Below are positions 46,651-58,570 of a DNA stretch of 64,000 bases, in pieces (positions within the stretch are counted from its first letter, which is position 1; each line of letters starts with the position of its first letter). The stretch covers positions 2,685,736 to 2,749,735 of the forward strand of contig JANUWF010003375.1 of NCBI GenBank assembly GCA_026120185.1, in the 5' to 3' direction. The DNA comes from Voacanga thouarsii. Taxonomy: Eukaryota; Streptophyta; Magnoliopsida; Gentianales; Apocynaceae. The notes below the pieces were generated by a model, which was not told where the DNA came from, did not search any database, and saw nothing but the letters and a program-made list of their open reading frames with translations. The position numbers and the translations under genes are program-made.

Positions 46651-48943
46651 TTTTTTTTTATTAAAAGATATCATTTATTTGACTAGTAAGATATCACTAT
46701 TTCATTGAATATTCCAATTTCAAAACTTTTTAACAATTTCAAAATCTTGGGAGAAAAACATAGTAATAATTTTAATTGGGATAATAAAATTTGCTAATCA
46801 AAATAGTCTAGGATCAATAAGGTCATGATCATAATTTTCCTATTGCTAACAAGATTTATGAGCATATACTCCAACATCAATCAACAAACTATTCTATTCA
46901 TGAACAATGGCTTAAATCCATACCTACTATCAATTGATTAAATCCCTACTAAGCATAATCATACTCACGGCTTCAATGAAAATAAGAACATAATATCCTA
47001 TTCACCAAAGGTGACATAACATTCTAGCATGCTTAAACATTCATAATTTCTTAAGACATGATGAACATGTATCGATCCACAAGGAAATTCATAAAGCTTA
47101 ACCATGATCAATCATTCTCATGCAACAATCTCAACTCCTTCATACATATGCATATACTCAATCCTCTATTCATATTCTATCCTTCCTATCAACAACCAAG
47201 AGACATGAATCTAGAATTCAAAATAAAGGTTAAAGAGAAATACTTGGTTGATGACTATCTCGATGAAGATTTAAGAAGATCCACGCGCTTGAGAGTCTTG
47301 AATTGTCCAAGAGAGGAGAAAGAAAATGGCCATGGTTGTAGCAACCATTTCAGCCGAGAGAGAGAGAGCATTAGTATGATATGTTAAAGATTAAAGGGAA
47401 GAAGATGAACAAAAGTTGTTCTTGGTTACCTTGATGATGTTCTTGAGACCCAAGGAAAATTCTGGTTTTGATCCGATTTTTTTTTTTTTAGATTTGATGT
47501 TTTAAAATCCAAAAATGGACTCTAGGGAGTATGTAGGCGTGTTTTGGAGTTTTTGGGAGGGATTGGAGGTGTTTACAGTGGTCTTTGGCTTGAAGAAATG
47601 TAGTGTGTGTTCTTGGTGAAAATGGAAAGGATTAGAGAGAAAATGCTGGACGAATTTTTGAAGGGGCTGTCCGAATGATTGAGGGAGTTCTAGGATTTTT
47701 ATTTTCAGATTAGAGAGGAGAGAAAAATCTAGTTGTTTGAAATTCAAATGGAGAAATTTAAGGAGTGTCTTAAGGTAAAAGATATGGTAATGGTGTTTGA
47801 TTGATGGAGGTTTCTTGGAGCTGCAAATGGCCGACTAGTTTGCTGTGTTTTGCTGAGTTGAATGAGGGTTGAGGGAGCTATAAGGCTGACCAAATTTTTG
47901 AGTGCAATGGTGTGAGGATTTCTGGTTATGAAGCTTAATCCAAGGCTGTTTTTATGGAGTAAATGCTGAGAATTTTGGAATTCAAATGGAAGTTTGATTG
48001 GAGTGATTGTAGGAGAAATTTAAGGAGTGGCTATGGAGTCTAGTTGTACAAGGTTAGTGGAGGGGATAATGGAGTTCAGTTCATGGTTGAACAAAGGTTA
48101 ACTTACAGAAGGTTTGAGGAGGTTTTTGGCCAAGGCTTGAAAGGAACAAGGCTGGAATTTTTTTCTAGTTATGTTTCGAATTGGTTGCTGGAATTTGCTG
48201 TGCAGTTTTCTATAATGTTCTAGCCAGTTTGAAAAGGGTTTTGAGAGGTGTTTGAGGGTCCTTTAAGGCTAGTTTTGAGCCTTCTATATGGAGAAAAAGT
48301 AGAGGTAATTTACTGGTTTGAAGGCAGAAGAAATAGCTTTGATCACGGCCTGCTGTGCTGCAAAACTGCCCAGAATTTTTTTCTGGTTTGTGCAGTTTTG
48401 TGCAGTCCGGTTTTTGCACAAGAATTTCAGTCTTCAAGTTGAATAAATTGGCCATTTTCCTAGCAGCAATTGAGTAAGAGAGATGGCTGAGATTTTCGAA
48501 GGTTAATCTGCTCAAGAATCTGGAAAATTTTCAGATTTCTTCCATGGAGAAGATGAACACTATGGAGTGGAGTTTGAAGGTTCAACCATGGAGATTAATT
48601 TCCCTTAGGAACCTTCCTTTACTCCTTCCCTATTTTTAGTCAAATCTCCAACCTCTAAGAGCCATTTTCAAAATTCAAAGACCAATAATCCTTACTAAAT
48701 TTTCTGGAATTAAAACATGGATTTCGATAAATTTTGAACAAGCTTAATTGGTGAAGAGGTTAGGATAAGTTAGAGGTAAAAGAAGGATAAGAATTCTTCT
48801 AGAATTCTTTTAGGACATAAGGATAGGATTAGGACATTCCCTTCATGTCTCTCCTAGGACAACACTCCTATTTTTGTTTTTCTATGGAATGCAAGAGACG
48901 AAAATCCCACCTTAAATTAAAATAATCATGACAAAAACTTAAA

Positions 48944-49012
48944 TGATGGGATTTGAACTCATGACCTTAAAGATTAATTCCAAGGCTCTAACCACTAAAC
49001 CACAACAACTCT
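48944..49012 (-). other. tRNA-like segment in solo LTR C
   Basis: The minus strand reads tggtttagtgg (A-box) and agttcaaatcc (B-box) at the same spacing as in copy A. Both boxes match the consensus well here. Confidence 0.6.
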
Positions 49013-49258
49013 TGTTCTTATTTTCTTACCTAAATATTCTTCTTATTTAATCCTCAAGCTATCTTCCTATTTTGACCTCAAGTAAAATTACCGTCTTACC
49101 CTTCATACTCAATAAGTATAACCAAGCCTTCTAGACTATAAATCATAATTCTAGAACACATAAAATCATTCAAAAATATATATATTCATGCAAAGTAACA
49201 TGATATGCATCCCGACCCCCTTACTCTAGGGTTAGCTTTAGGTGGGGTTTCACAATTT

Positions 49259-49348
49259 TAGTACCAAGAATAATATGTCTTTTGGTCCCCAGAGTAGCTC
49301 AAATAACTTCAATAAATTTATTTACTATTAGGGCCCATTGGGTGAATT
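49259..49348 (+). repeat. 3' LTR of Copia-2, continued fragment
   Basis: Sequence from tagtaccaagaataatatg to gggtgaatt matches 22376-22446 of the 5' LTR. It is then cut by gypsy element J. The remaining 700-900 bp of this LTR are not found elsewhere in the window and should lie beyond the right edge. Confidence 0.82.
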
Positions 49349-49452
49349 CGTAACACCCATACTAAAGATAACATCGAAAGAATACCAACACTGGGTGTTG
49401 CCCCATCCAGTCTTCTGGACAAGGTATCTTTATAACAAAAATAATAGAGTAA

Positions 49453-49479
<27 letters not shown>
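49453..49479. repeat. (AT)n microsatellite in the J LTR
   Basis: About 13 AT units. Confidence 0.95.
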
Positions 49480-49485
<6 letters not shown>

Positions 49486-50629
49486 AGACTCAACAATATT
49501 CCATACTAAAGGCCACACATATATAAGAGAATCTCATACATGCCACCTCTATATACGACAAAACAGAGTACATGATCAAAAGGAAAGCTGTCCAGACCTA
49601 TACTATAGATTCCATGGTATCGTCCTTCTAACTGTAGGTCTGCTCGACTCTGGATCCTACAAAAAGGTAAGATAAAAGACACGTGTGAGTAACAAATCAC
49701 CCAGTGAGTTTCATGTGTGCTAGTGCTTTACAAAAAAACAGAGAACATAAAAGTTTTGTGAAATAGCATATCGTTCTTTTCCTACTAGAAACAGTTTTCA
49801 AAACATTCTAAGGAGAAGAGTTTATTTAGAACTCAATCATTTTTTGAAAAATAGTAACTTTAGATTTCAAATCATTTCCCTAGTTCCAAACCACAGGCAT
49901 TTCTCCCACAGAAGGTCGACCTATATGCAAGTCCCGTAGTCCTTGCCTTCAGTGTCACGTATTGTATTGAAACCACTGCCCCAGAACTCAATCTGTGCAT
50001 CGTCGGAATATGTACACCGTAGCGTACTATAATTAATTGTGCATGCGTCACACAATCTTTTACTTGCTACCATAAGCCAGGGGTCCTAATCCTGGCGTCA
50101 ATCACCATCGAGGCAGCAAGGGGTTTAAACAATGCCATGTGTCTGGCCTAGCCCGTGAACAATCCAAATCACAAAGTACACATAAGGTACAACAATTTCT
50201 AGGCTCTAGACAGCTAGCTAGGACGACTTATCCTAATATTCTATCACCCCGTTTTGAATAAGACAATCCCTAGAACTAGGCAAGGATACTAGAGTTGTCT
50301 AACTCTAATGTAGGCTAGTACAAAGATAAAAGTCCTTGCTGAGACTGATCAAGCCAGAGGGTTATCTGATCCCGTAAGATTTTCAATCAAAACATTTTTA
50401 GGGCAAATAACACTTTCTAGAATTTGATCTCAGTGACTCACAAGTCAAATCATTATTCACATGGGCTCCATAGGGCCAAGAAATTCATTCTATAAGCGCA
50501 TCAGGCTAACAAAACAATTTTAGAGATCAAAAGTCATTTTCCAAAAGTCAATCTCATTAAGAGAGATCATATTCCAAAACTGCGTCAAAACAGGTTATAA
50601 AGTTCTTTTTCATATTAAAACAAGTTTCA

Positions 50630-50885
50630 AGAAGTATTCGGGTCATTTCTCACCGTATTTGACCACAAAAGTTATTTCCAAGGGCATTCAGGTCATTTTA
50701 CCTGTACCCATTTTCAAAAGACTTTCCTGGGTATTCGGGTCATTTTACCCTTACCCGATTTGAAAAGTGTTCACAAGAGTTCCAATGAGGATATTTTGAT
50801 CATTTATCGAATACCCGATTCCAAAGGTTTTCATAAAACATTCCAATAAGAATAGTTGGATCATTTTCCAAATATCCGATTCCAA
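50630..50885. repeat. Degenerate ~60-bp repeats in the J LTR
   Basis: The phrases ggtcattt...accc(a/g)att, tccaaaag or ttcaaaag, and ttccaa(t/g) recur about every 55-65 bp at roughly 50640, 50690, 50735, 50800 and 50865. Units are imperfect but keep the order: stretch with 'tattcgggtcattt' type, then 'tacccgatt' type. Confidence 0.6.
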
Positions 50886-53146
50886 AAGAAACTCATTTCA
50901 AGAAATTTGGAATTCTAATCCCAAAAGAGAATTAAATTCAAAGTTTCCAAACACATTTCCATAAAATGTTCTAATACGTGCATTTCAATCAATTTATGAA
51001 AACTCGATTCCAAAAATCACCATTTTTTGAAAATTCCTAGTATTTAATCCAAAAGGACTAAATTCACAAAATTCATGTGTTAATCATTCATTAAGTTTTT
51101 CAAGCTAATTATGAAGTTCATTCAAAACCAAAAAGGCATAAAACAAATCTTGTTCAGATAAACTTTAAACATATTCAGGGATGTCCAAAATGGTATAAAA
51201 CATAGCATTTCATGGAAAAGTGAAGCACACTAACTTTCCAAAAGTTTTAGAAATAAAAAAGGACTCACCTCGTGTCCTAACTAGACTCTTCCCGTTTACA
51301 GCTGTTCAACCATTGTTTTCACTGTTTTCAATGTTCCATTGGCCGTTTATCGATAAACCTACCTCAAACATCATTTTTAGTTCAAATCGTGCTTGGTCGA
51401 AAAATAGCCGACGATTAACCGACGTGCCCGACGGTTAGCCGACGTCCAAACGACGTTTAGTTGATGGGGCCGATGGTTAAAAAAAACGTTCAACTTTCGT
51501 TCACGTCGTTTGATCAATTCTTTCATTTTTATTTTTCCACATCCTTTCTCCCTCCATGTACAAGGGATTCAATTCATATTTCCCCTTTATTTAATCTAAA
51601 ATCACACAATTAATCATCCCTAAATTCATCCATTTTCGGACTCATTTTTCTGGAATTTCACTACTTGACACATGATTTTTTTTTTTTTTTGACATAACTT
51701 TCAATCTACAACTCCAATTTTTCTCTATGATATACCAAAGTGACTGTAAGATTCTTAACTTTAATTCTACATAGCCTTTTTAAGGGTTCTAGTTCCGATG
51801 ACATGAAACTGGGCAAAAACAATTCCAGTAGTTTTGCTTTAATTCCACTATTCATGCTTCCCTTTGTTTTCCTCTAGCCTTTAACACCTTGGAAACATTA
51901 ATTCATTCAATTTTTCTTCAAATCATCTTTAATTCTATGATTTCCAGATGCCAATAGCTCACAAAAGTCATGATTATTCAATACAAATTCACTTCTTCTA
52001 ATCAAAAGCTAGTATAATTCATTTTTCCAACCAAGCAACTTCCATTTTCATTCTACTTTAGTCATCATCTCATCAACCAAAAGCAATCCTTCAAACTACC
52101 ATGCATATTCAGTTCTTCCTCACATAAAACATTATCCATAAACCTCCTAGGTAGCTGGCACACATAGGCATACGCAAAGTTCATACACAAAGTTCACAAA
52201 CCCTAGCTTTTGAGCTAGAATCAAGACATGAAAATCATATTTTCATGTTAAAACTCATACCAAAATAATCACCGTAATGAGATCTATGACTTTAATTCTT
52301 GAAACATAGACTTTTACCTTGTATGTGGGATCTCTTGGCTTGATTTTGCTCCGAGAACACACACAATTCTTTCTTTCTCTCTCTTTTTTCTTTTTCTCCC
52401 TATTTTTCTCTAGCTTTTCTTTCTCTATTCCTTATGCACTAATTTCTTGCTGAAATTCAGCTCCTCAACCGCCATTCTTCGTCCAAATTGGTGACCATTT
52501 GGTCGCAAATTGTGGGCTATCTGCCACATGTCCTAATTTCATTCGTCCACTTTTTTAAAATTTATTTTGTAAAACTTATTTGATAAGCTTTATCTTGTAT
52601 GAAATCTCATACAACCACTCATAATATGACACATGTCCCTATCAACCAATCACGTAGCGCTGCACGTCCAAGTTTTACCCGCATTTCTAATTCTTTTCAG
52701 AAATGACCAAAATCAGATCCGAAATGAAAAAAATATTTTATTTCACCATTCAATTCTAAAAATTCCACTGAATTCATTGATAATATTTAAATTCTTCAGT
52801 TCCTTCCCTATTTGGTCAAATTTACGGAAGTTGCAGGCACGGTCAAAATGATAAAAATGCCCTTGATGATCCGGATATCATAATTCACACCAAAACGTGC
52901 GTTTCATTGCACTGATCAATTTCTCTTCTTAGCATACCCTCAAATTCTTATTTTACTAACAATAGTAGCCTTCCGAAGATTTAGGGTACGGGTAGAAAAA
53001 AATCCAATAATTACGTCGAGGTCCCGACAAAATATTATTATACCAAAATATTCGTCTCATTACACCAATCATCTTTCGTTCTAGCCATTGATATAAATTC
53101 TCACCCTATTATAAATAGTAGCCAATCAAAGATGTGGGGTATTACA

Positions 53147-53161
53147 TTCTCCCCTCCTTAC
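53147..53161 (-). promoter_or_regulatory. Polypurine tract of element J
   Basis: The minus strand reads gtaaggaggggagaa directly before the LTR start tgtaatacccc. This purine run beside the LTR is typical of Tekay/Del elements. Confidence 0.88.
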
Positions 53162-53479
53162 AAAAACTTCATCCTCAAAATTAACTTAAACCTGGAGTAA
53201 ATTTGGATACTTTTTCAACATCTTCGCTTTTGTTTCCTAAGTTGCATCTTGCATAGGATGATGATTCTACAATACTTGTACAAGTGGAATTTTCTTATTC
53301 CGCACACCATTTTCATTATACTTTAAGAACTTAATAGACTTTTCCCCATACTTCAAGCTTGGAGTTATCTCAGTAAGCTCTTTATTCAAAATGTGTGCGG
53401 GATTGGCTACATATTTATGACGTTGGACAACATGGAATACATTGGGAATACTTTGAAGCTCTACTGGTAACTCTAATCG
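53162..53479 (-). pseudogene. Element J integrase C-terminal tail
   Basis: Minus-strand reading: RLELPVELQSIPNVFHVVQR near 53420-53475, IPLVQVLQNHHPMQDAT near 53260-53310, KAMLKKYPNLLQ-like text, and NFEDEVFVRR near 53165. Plant gypsy elements have Y(R)L.LP.....NVFHVS, then a chromodomain-like IPLVKVLW..H...EATWE segment. The W of ATWE is a stop here. The chromodomain assignment is an inference from these phrases. Confidence 0.72.
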
Positions 53480-55799
53480 ATAGGTGTAACACCCCGAAGC
53501 CTAGGCCCGCCAGGGCCGGGGATGTCGCCTCGCCCAAAGGACAAGGGGTCTTTATAAGTAGGTCACACAAACAAATTGCGGAATAAAAATAATATTTAAC
53601 TTAAAAAGTTATTACAACCCAAAGAAAACTTCAAGAATAAATCCGCGAATTCCAAAACAAAACCATAAATAAAATTATCCACTCTTGTCTCCCCAAAGCA
53701 ATACATAGAATTAAATGACAACAATCTCTTCCAAGGCAGACACTACTAGCTATTCATCCCCACAGCAGGATCATCCTAAAATCATGATAAAAAAGTGATG
53801 AGACAGAAATCTCAGTAAGTCCGTGTGTGCTTTGGGTGTTTAGTGAAAACAGTTCGTGGATGCAAATTTTGAAACTTTTATAAGAGAAACATTGGCAAGC
53901 ATCAAGCATTAGTCAAAAGCAAGAGTGGCATTTTGGCTTATCTAGCCGTACACAAGTAATGAAGTCAACCACTCGAAAGAAAGGGATATAGGTTACCACA
54001 CGTTGGGCACCATAACCGGTCAGAATGCCGACACTTTGTGCAGACTGACAAAAGTAGGTGATCGGCCTACTGGGCAAAATACTCCTCCTTCTCTATACCC
54101 AAACAACAACCGGGTGTCCATTCCGGCAAAACACAGTCACTTGACTGAAAACAAACTGCTAGCTCGGACCGGCACGACTCACTGGACTGACATCTTATTC
54201 GGGAAGGACTCACCCCTCAGAGGTGGCCACCTGCTGAGAGACTTATCCTAACCCTTCAAAGACTATTCCTAGTAGTCCACCCTTATTCAGTACTCAACGA
54301 TGTTTCCCACTTGGGATAAAATGAACAAAGCATTGCTCTTCATGAAAATAGTAATTTGAGGGTTTCCAAAGTTTTGGGAACAATCAGTTTTAGAAAGAGT
54401 TTTAAGCTTGGAAAATCTGCTCAGTAACTTTTAAACAATTTAAGTGTTGGAAATAAGAACAAATTCAACCCTCAATTGCTTTCAAATAAACAAGTGTCCA
54501 TACACTCCATATTTAGCTTGCCATAAGGAAAACATTTCACATCGATAGGTTTTATGCAGGAGCTTACCTGATTCTTGCTCACAACAACAAGGTCTCGAAC
54601 AGCTGACCTAACCCCACATGGGTAAATACAAATCTTAATCAATTTCAAGTCACAGACCACTTCCTCAATTTTAAGGCAATTCAATTCACTACTACCATGA
54701 TCCTAGTGTCCCAATCTTTAAGATAAAATAATAACTAAATAGGTTTATAAGCTAAGTTTAATTTGTTATTTAAAATAATTAATGGTTTGGGAAATAAATT
54801 CTAATAAGTTGAAAGTTTAACCCTTGTTAGGAAAAATTTAGAGTTTATTTGATCAAGAGTCATAGATAGTACTAGGTAAAATAGTGATTTAATGATAGTT
54901 TAGTTGTTAGAAAATAATTGATAGCTAAAACTAGTTGTGTTTAAATTTAATAAGCCTTTCTTGGAAAATAATAAGTAAATCCTTAAGGGTTTTGATTTAG
55001 TAAATATTTTACTAATTATGAATCATTCTCATAAAGCTTTAATTGACCTCTTTATTTTAAATAATATTTATTTATTTTATTTTCTAGCAAAATTATTATT
55101 TATTTGACTAAAATATCCTTTATATATATAATAATTCCAAATCTACCCTTCCTAGAGTTTTTTCGAAAATACTAGCAATAATATTTTATTGAGTATTTTA
55201 TGCATAGGGTGAAAATTAGTTTTAGGGACAACTAGATCATGATCAACTTTCTATGGCCATCCTCAATCAACAACATACACAATTCTTCAATTCATTAAAT
55301 CATCCAAATCTTGCATATAGGCATAGATCTAAATTTATTAAGACATGACTTAACCTTTACTAGCATAAACATGATCATGGCTTCAATATTCTAGTCATGC
55401 ATATAACTCCTATTCACCAAAGGTGACATAATCTCTAGCATACTTTATCACAAATACTACCTATGACATCAAACCTCAAATCAATATACACTCAACCAAA
55501 AGAAACCTTTCATGCATAAATCCCATCTTCTTCACAATCATACAATTGCTCATGCTTCAATCTCAACATTAAATATATACTCAAATCCTACCACCATTCA
55601 CCTTTTAACAACATCATCCTAGAGACATGATTCTAGAGTTTAAAAGAAGGATTGAAGGTACTTACTTGGTTGATGAATGCTTTGAAAGAGTTTAGAGTAG
55701 ATCTCAACTCCTAGATGGCTAATCTTGTCCAAGAGAGGTGGCGAAAGCATGGTCATGGGAAAAGAGACCATTCGGCCAAGAGAGGGAATTTCGGGCCAT

Positions 55800-55820
55800 G
55801 AGAGAGAGAGAGAGAGAGAG
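55800..55820. repeat. (GA)n run in solo LTR D
   Basis: About ten GA units at the place where copy A has its CT tract in the opposite strand. Confidence 0.9.
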
Positions 55821-57446
55821 ATCATTAGTATGTTCATTCACATAAGTTCTCATTGGAGATCAAGTTTGAAGGAGACGAAGTTGATAGAGTATGTTTACCT
55901 TGAAGATGTTCTTGACCTTTACAAAAATTTCTGGTTTTGATCCAAAGTAGCAAGATGATTTGTGGAGTTTGATGTTAATAATGGTGTTGATGGATTCACA
56001 GCAAAGAGTAGATCAAATCTGGAAATTTTCGTGAGGGTTTGAAGTGGTTTGAAGGTGTATTAGGTGAAAGAAGGTAGTAGGTGTTCTTGGTGTAGTGTGT
56101 GTGTTCTTGGTGGCTAGAGAAGATCGAGAGAGGGAGGTTGGGAGAGCTGCCGAATTTCTGTGGAATTAGGCTGCCTAAATTCTGTAGGGTTTAGGGAGTG
56201 ACTTCTCTGATTTTGAAGGGAAAGGAAAGGTTAGTTGTTACAATCCTTGAAGAATATTTTTAGGAAGAGAATTTGGAAACTAGATATTCTAAGAATATCT
56301 TGATTTTTCTGGACAGCTTTGAAGTCTCCTATGGCCGACTGAATGTGTGGCTTTTCTGAGGAATTAAAACTGGTTCTACAAGGCTTATGATGGCCGAAAC
56401 TAAGGGGTACAAAGATGAAGAAGAAGTCTGGTCAATTGAGCAAGATATCATGGAAGGTTGCTAAATAAGATGGCATGAATTTTGGAAAGTAATCAAGCTA
56501 AATTGCAGGGATTTGTTGGAGAGATTTTCGGACAGCCATTGCTGCCTTTCTTCCAGAGGTTTGAGGGAAACAATGGAGCTCTGTTAATGGTGGTTTAAGG
56601 AAGGTTTTGACAGAAGTAGGTTGGCCTTTTCGGCTGGAGGAGAAATAGGAAACAAGCTGGAAAATTTCCTGCATAACAATTTCGCTGCACAGGAATTTTT
56701 CTGGCAGAATTTCGCCCGCCACTTCCAGCTGAGATGCAACGAGTTTGAAAGGGGGTTTCAGGGGTATTCAAGGTAGGTTTCCATCCTTCTTCATGGAGGA
56801 AAAACATGGCTAAGGTGCTGCACACAATCTGGAAGAAAACAGCTTGATTTTAAGCCTCCAAGGTAGCGATTTGCTCAGAATTTTTCACTAGTTTGCTCAG
56901 TCTTTGTGCAGTCCGAAAATGGCAGAAATAATTCATGTTTCAAGCTAAACTTAAGGCCATTTTTTGCCAGCATTTGGAAAGGAATGTTAGCTAAGAAGTT
57001 CGAAAACATTTTGGAGGTACACAAGCTGGAAAATTTCAGCTCATTCTAAGAAGGAAGGTGAACTAGTTTAGGATGAAATTTCAGCAAGCTCACTAGAGGG
57101 ATTCTTCCTCTTGGAATTTCCCACAACTCTTCCATATTTTCCAGGTCATAAGAAGTCTTTTACCAAGACATTTGGATCCTAAAAGACCTCAGCACTTTAC
57201 TGAATTTTCTGGAAAGAAAAAGGATAGAACACCTTGATCAAACTAAGGAGTTGAAAGCTAAGGAAAACCAAAGATCAAGGGAACAAGAATTCCCTTTGGG
57301 AATTTCGAGTAGGTAAAGGAGTGAAATGAGAATACTCCTAACATGTCTCTCCTAGGACATCATCACCACATTGATCTAGGCCCTTAAGGCCGAAACCAAC
57401 TCCCCCCAAGCAAAAATAAAATTTAATCTAGCTAAAGCTTCTATGA

Positions 57447-57517
57447 TGGAATTTGAACTCAAGACCTCAAGAATTAATTCCAAAACTCTAACCAGTAAAC
57501 CACCACAACTCTTGTTG
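57447..57517 (-). other. tRNA-like segment in solo LTR D
   Basis: The minus strand reads tggtttactgg (A-box, one change) and agttcaaattc (B-box, one change), same spacing as in copies A and C. Confidence 0.5.
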
Positions 57518-57760
57518 CTATTTCCACTAGAAAAATTATTTCCTATTCAATCCACAATCTACCTCCCTATTTTCACCTCGGGCAAAAATTACCATTTTGC
57601 CCCTCTCACGCAATACTTACCAACAAGACTTCAAAACAATAAAACTCAAATCCAAAGCACATAAAATCATATGAAAATGTATTTAATCATGAAATAAAGC
57701 ATGATATGCATCCCAACCCCCTTACTCTAAGGTTGGTTTTTACTGAGGTTTCACAATAGG

Positions 57761-58570
57761 TCACCTTCCCAATCATCTCGACAATAGGGAATGGTCCAAC
57801 GTACCTAAATGCTAATTTCTTTTCTTGTCCTTTGATTCCTAATTGTCATTGCAGAGTCAACTTTATGAATACACGATTTCCTTCAATAAATTCCAAATCC
57901 CTCATACGTCAATCCGCATAACTTTTCTATCTAATTTGAACTGCCTCCAGCTTAGTTTTGATCATTTCTATAGCCTGTCGAACTTTTCAAGATCGAAGAT
58001 GTCTTATTCACCCATCCTTCATCCTAGACTATATTTCCTTTCATATAGAGCTTTAAATGGGGCCATTTCAATTCGTATGCAAATTCTGCATACACTAAAT
58101 TATGAATTCGCTTAGTTCCAAAATTAAAGTGCAAGCTCGTAACGTATCTTCTAAAACCCTATTCACTCGTTTAGTCTACCTATCTATTTGTGGGTGCGCT
58201 ACTGTACTGAACTTTAAGGTTGTCCCATATCTCTGCTGCAATTTAGTCCAAAACTCCGTAGTAAATGTAGGATCTTTATCCAACGCAATATTAGAGGGTA
58301 CTCCATGAAGTCTAATCACTTTCTCCACATGTATTTTACTTAACTTCTCTAAAGAATTCCATTGATTAATAGGGATGAATTGAGCGGACTTAGTCAGTCG
58401 ATCCATTATCACCCATATAGTATCTCGCTGTCCTACTGCCATGGATAATCCCATAATAAAATCCATAGTAATTTCATCCCATTTCCATAATAGAGTAGGC
58501 AATGGCTGTAGTAACCCTCCAGGCCATTGCTGATCGACTTTCACTTACTAACAAGTATCGAGCTACAGAG
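57761..58570 (-). pseudogene. Element J integrase core, broken
   Basis: The open stretch 58176-58544 reads QQWPGGLLQPLP, WKWDEITMDFIMGLS (first catalytic D in MDF), VIMDRLTKSAQFIPI and VPSNIALDKDPTFTTEFWTK (second D). The lower part to 57761 has YAEFAYE-like and TIPYCR-like remains with stops. This is a Ty3/gypsy integrase of the KWD.I.MDFI type. It should end in the tail now found beyond solo LTR D. Confidence 0.87.

Larger units (their letters stand above)
44944..49254 (-). mobile_element. Solo LTR C (4.31 kb, Tekay/Del-like gypsy)
   Basis: On the plus strand it starts tgtaacacccc and ends ggtttcaca. The left flank is ...ggtcattt and the right flank attttagtacc; the empty target in the 5' LTR of Copia-2 is ggtaattttagtacc (22368-22382), so attt(t) is duplicated, with one T shared or lost at the left edge. 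It is closest to copy A: for example 47058-47387 matches 16863-17204 in reverse, and 48944-49012 matches the tRNA-like segment of A. No coding domain. Confidence 0.9.
21437..49348 (+). mobile_element. Copia-2: Ty1/copia element with nested insertions
   Basis: Order on the plus strand: 5' LTR (21437-23108 plus 38196-38389), primer site (38392), leader, gag, protease, integrase, RT, RNase H (to about 43970), polypurine tract and 3' LTR (43995-44943 plus 49259-49348, then cut by gypsy J). Copia-3 with all its inner insertions lies in the 5' LTR; solo LTR C and gypsy J lie in the 3' LTR. The element's own sequence is about 8.7 kb and full of stops. It entered the Tat gypsy RT region; the left flank is gtaag, and the right flank is outside the window. 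Confidence 0.88.
49349..53146 (-). repeat. 3' LTR of gypsy element J
   Basis: On the minus strand it begins tgtaatacccc (53146) after the polypurine tract and ends gggtgttacg (49349; expected ...ttaca). Length 3.8 kb. Its end region (ttgccccatccagtcttctg, then a ctttataac) is related to the end of family A-E (tcgccccgtccaaaggacaa, ctttataac). It includes an (AT)n run at 49453-49479 and phrases repeated with small changes around 50640-50880 (cattttacc, tacccgatt). No coding domain. Confidence 0.85.
53485..57755 (-). mobile_element. Solo LTR D (4.27 kb, Tekay/Del-like gypsy)
   Basis: Starts tgtaacacccc and ends aggtttcaca on the plus strand, with exact 5-bp duplication atagg at 53480-53484 and 57756-57760. 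It is nearest to copies B and E. TATA-like cttttataag near 53875 (sense minus). It interrupts the integrase C-terminal region of J, and the J frame resumes at 57761. As J itself sits in the Copia-2 LTR, D is among the youngest events seen here. Confidence 0.93.

Noticed and set aside
46477..46686. Open frames on both strands with TH or CV runs
   Set aside because: Translation of the CA/TA microsatellite.
50630..50885. CRISPR-like array
   Set aside because: Imperfect repeats without distinct spacers, in a plant LTR.
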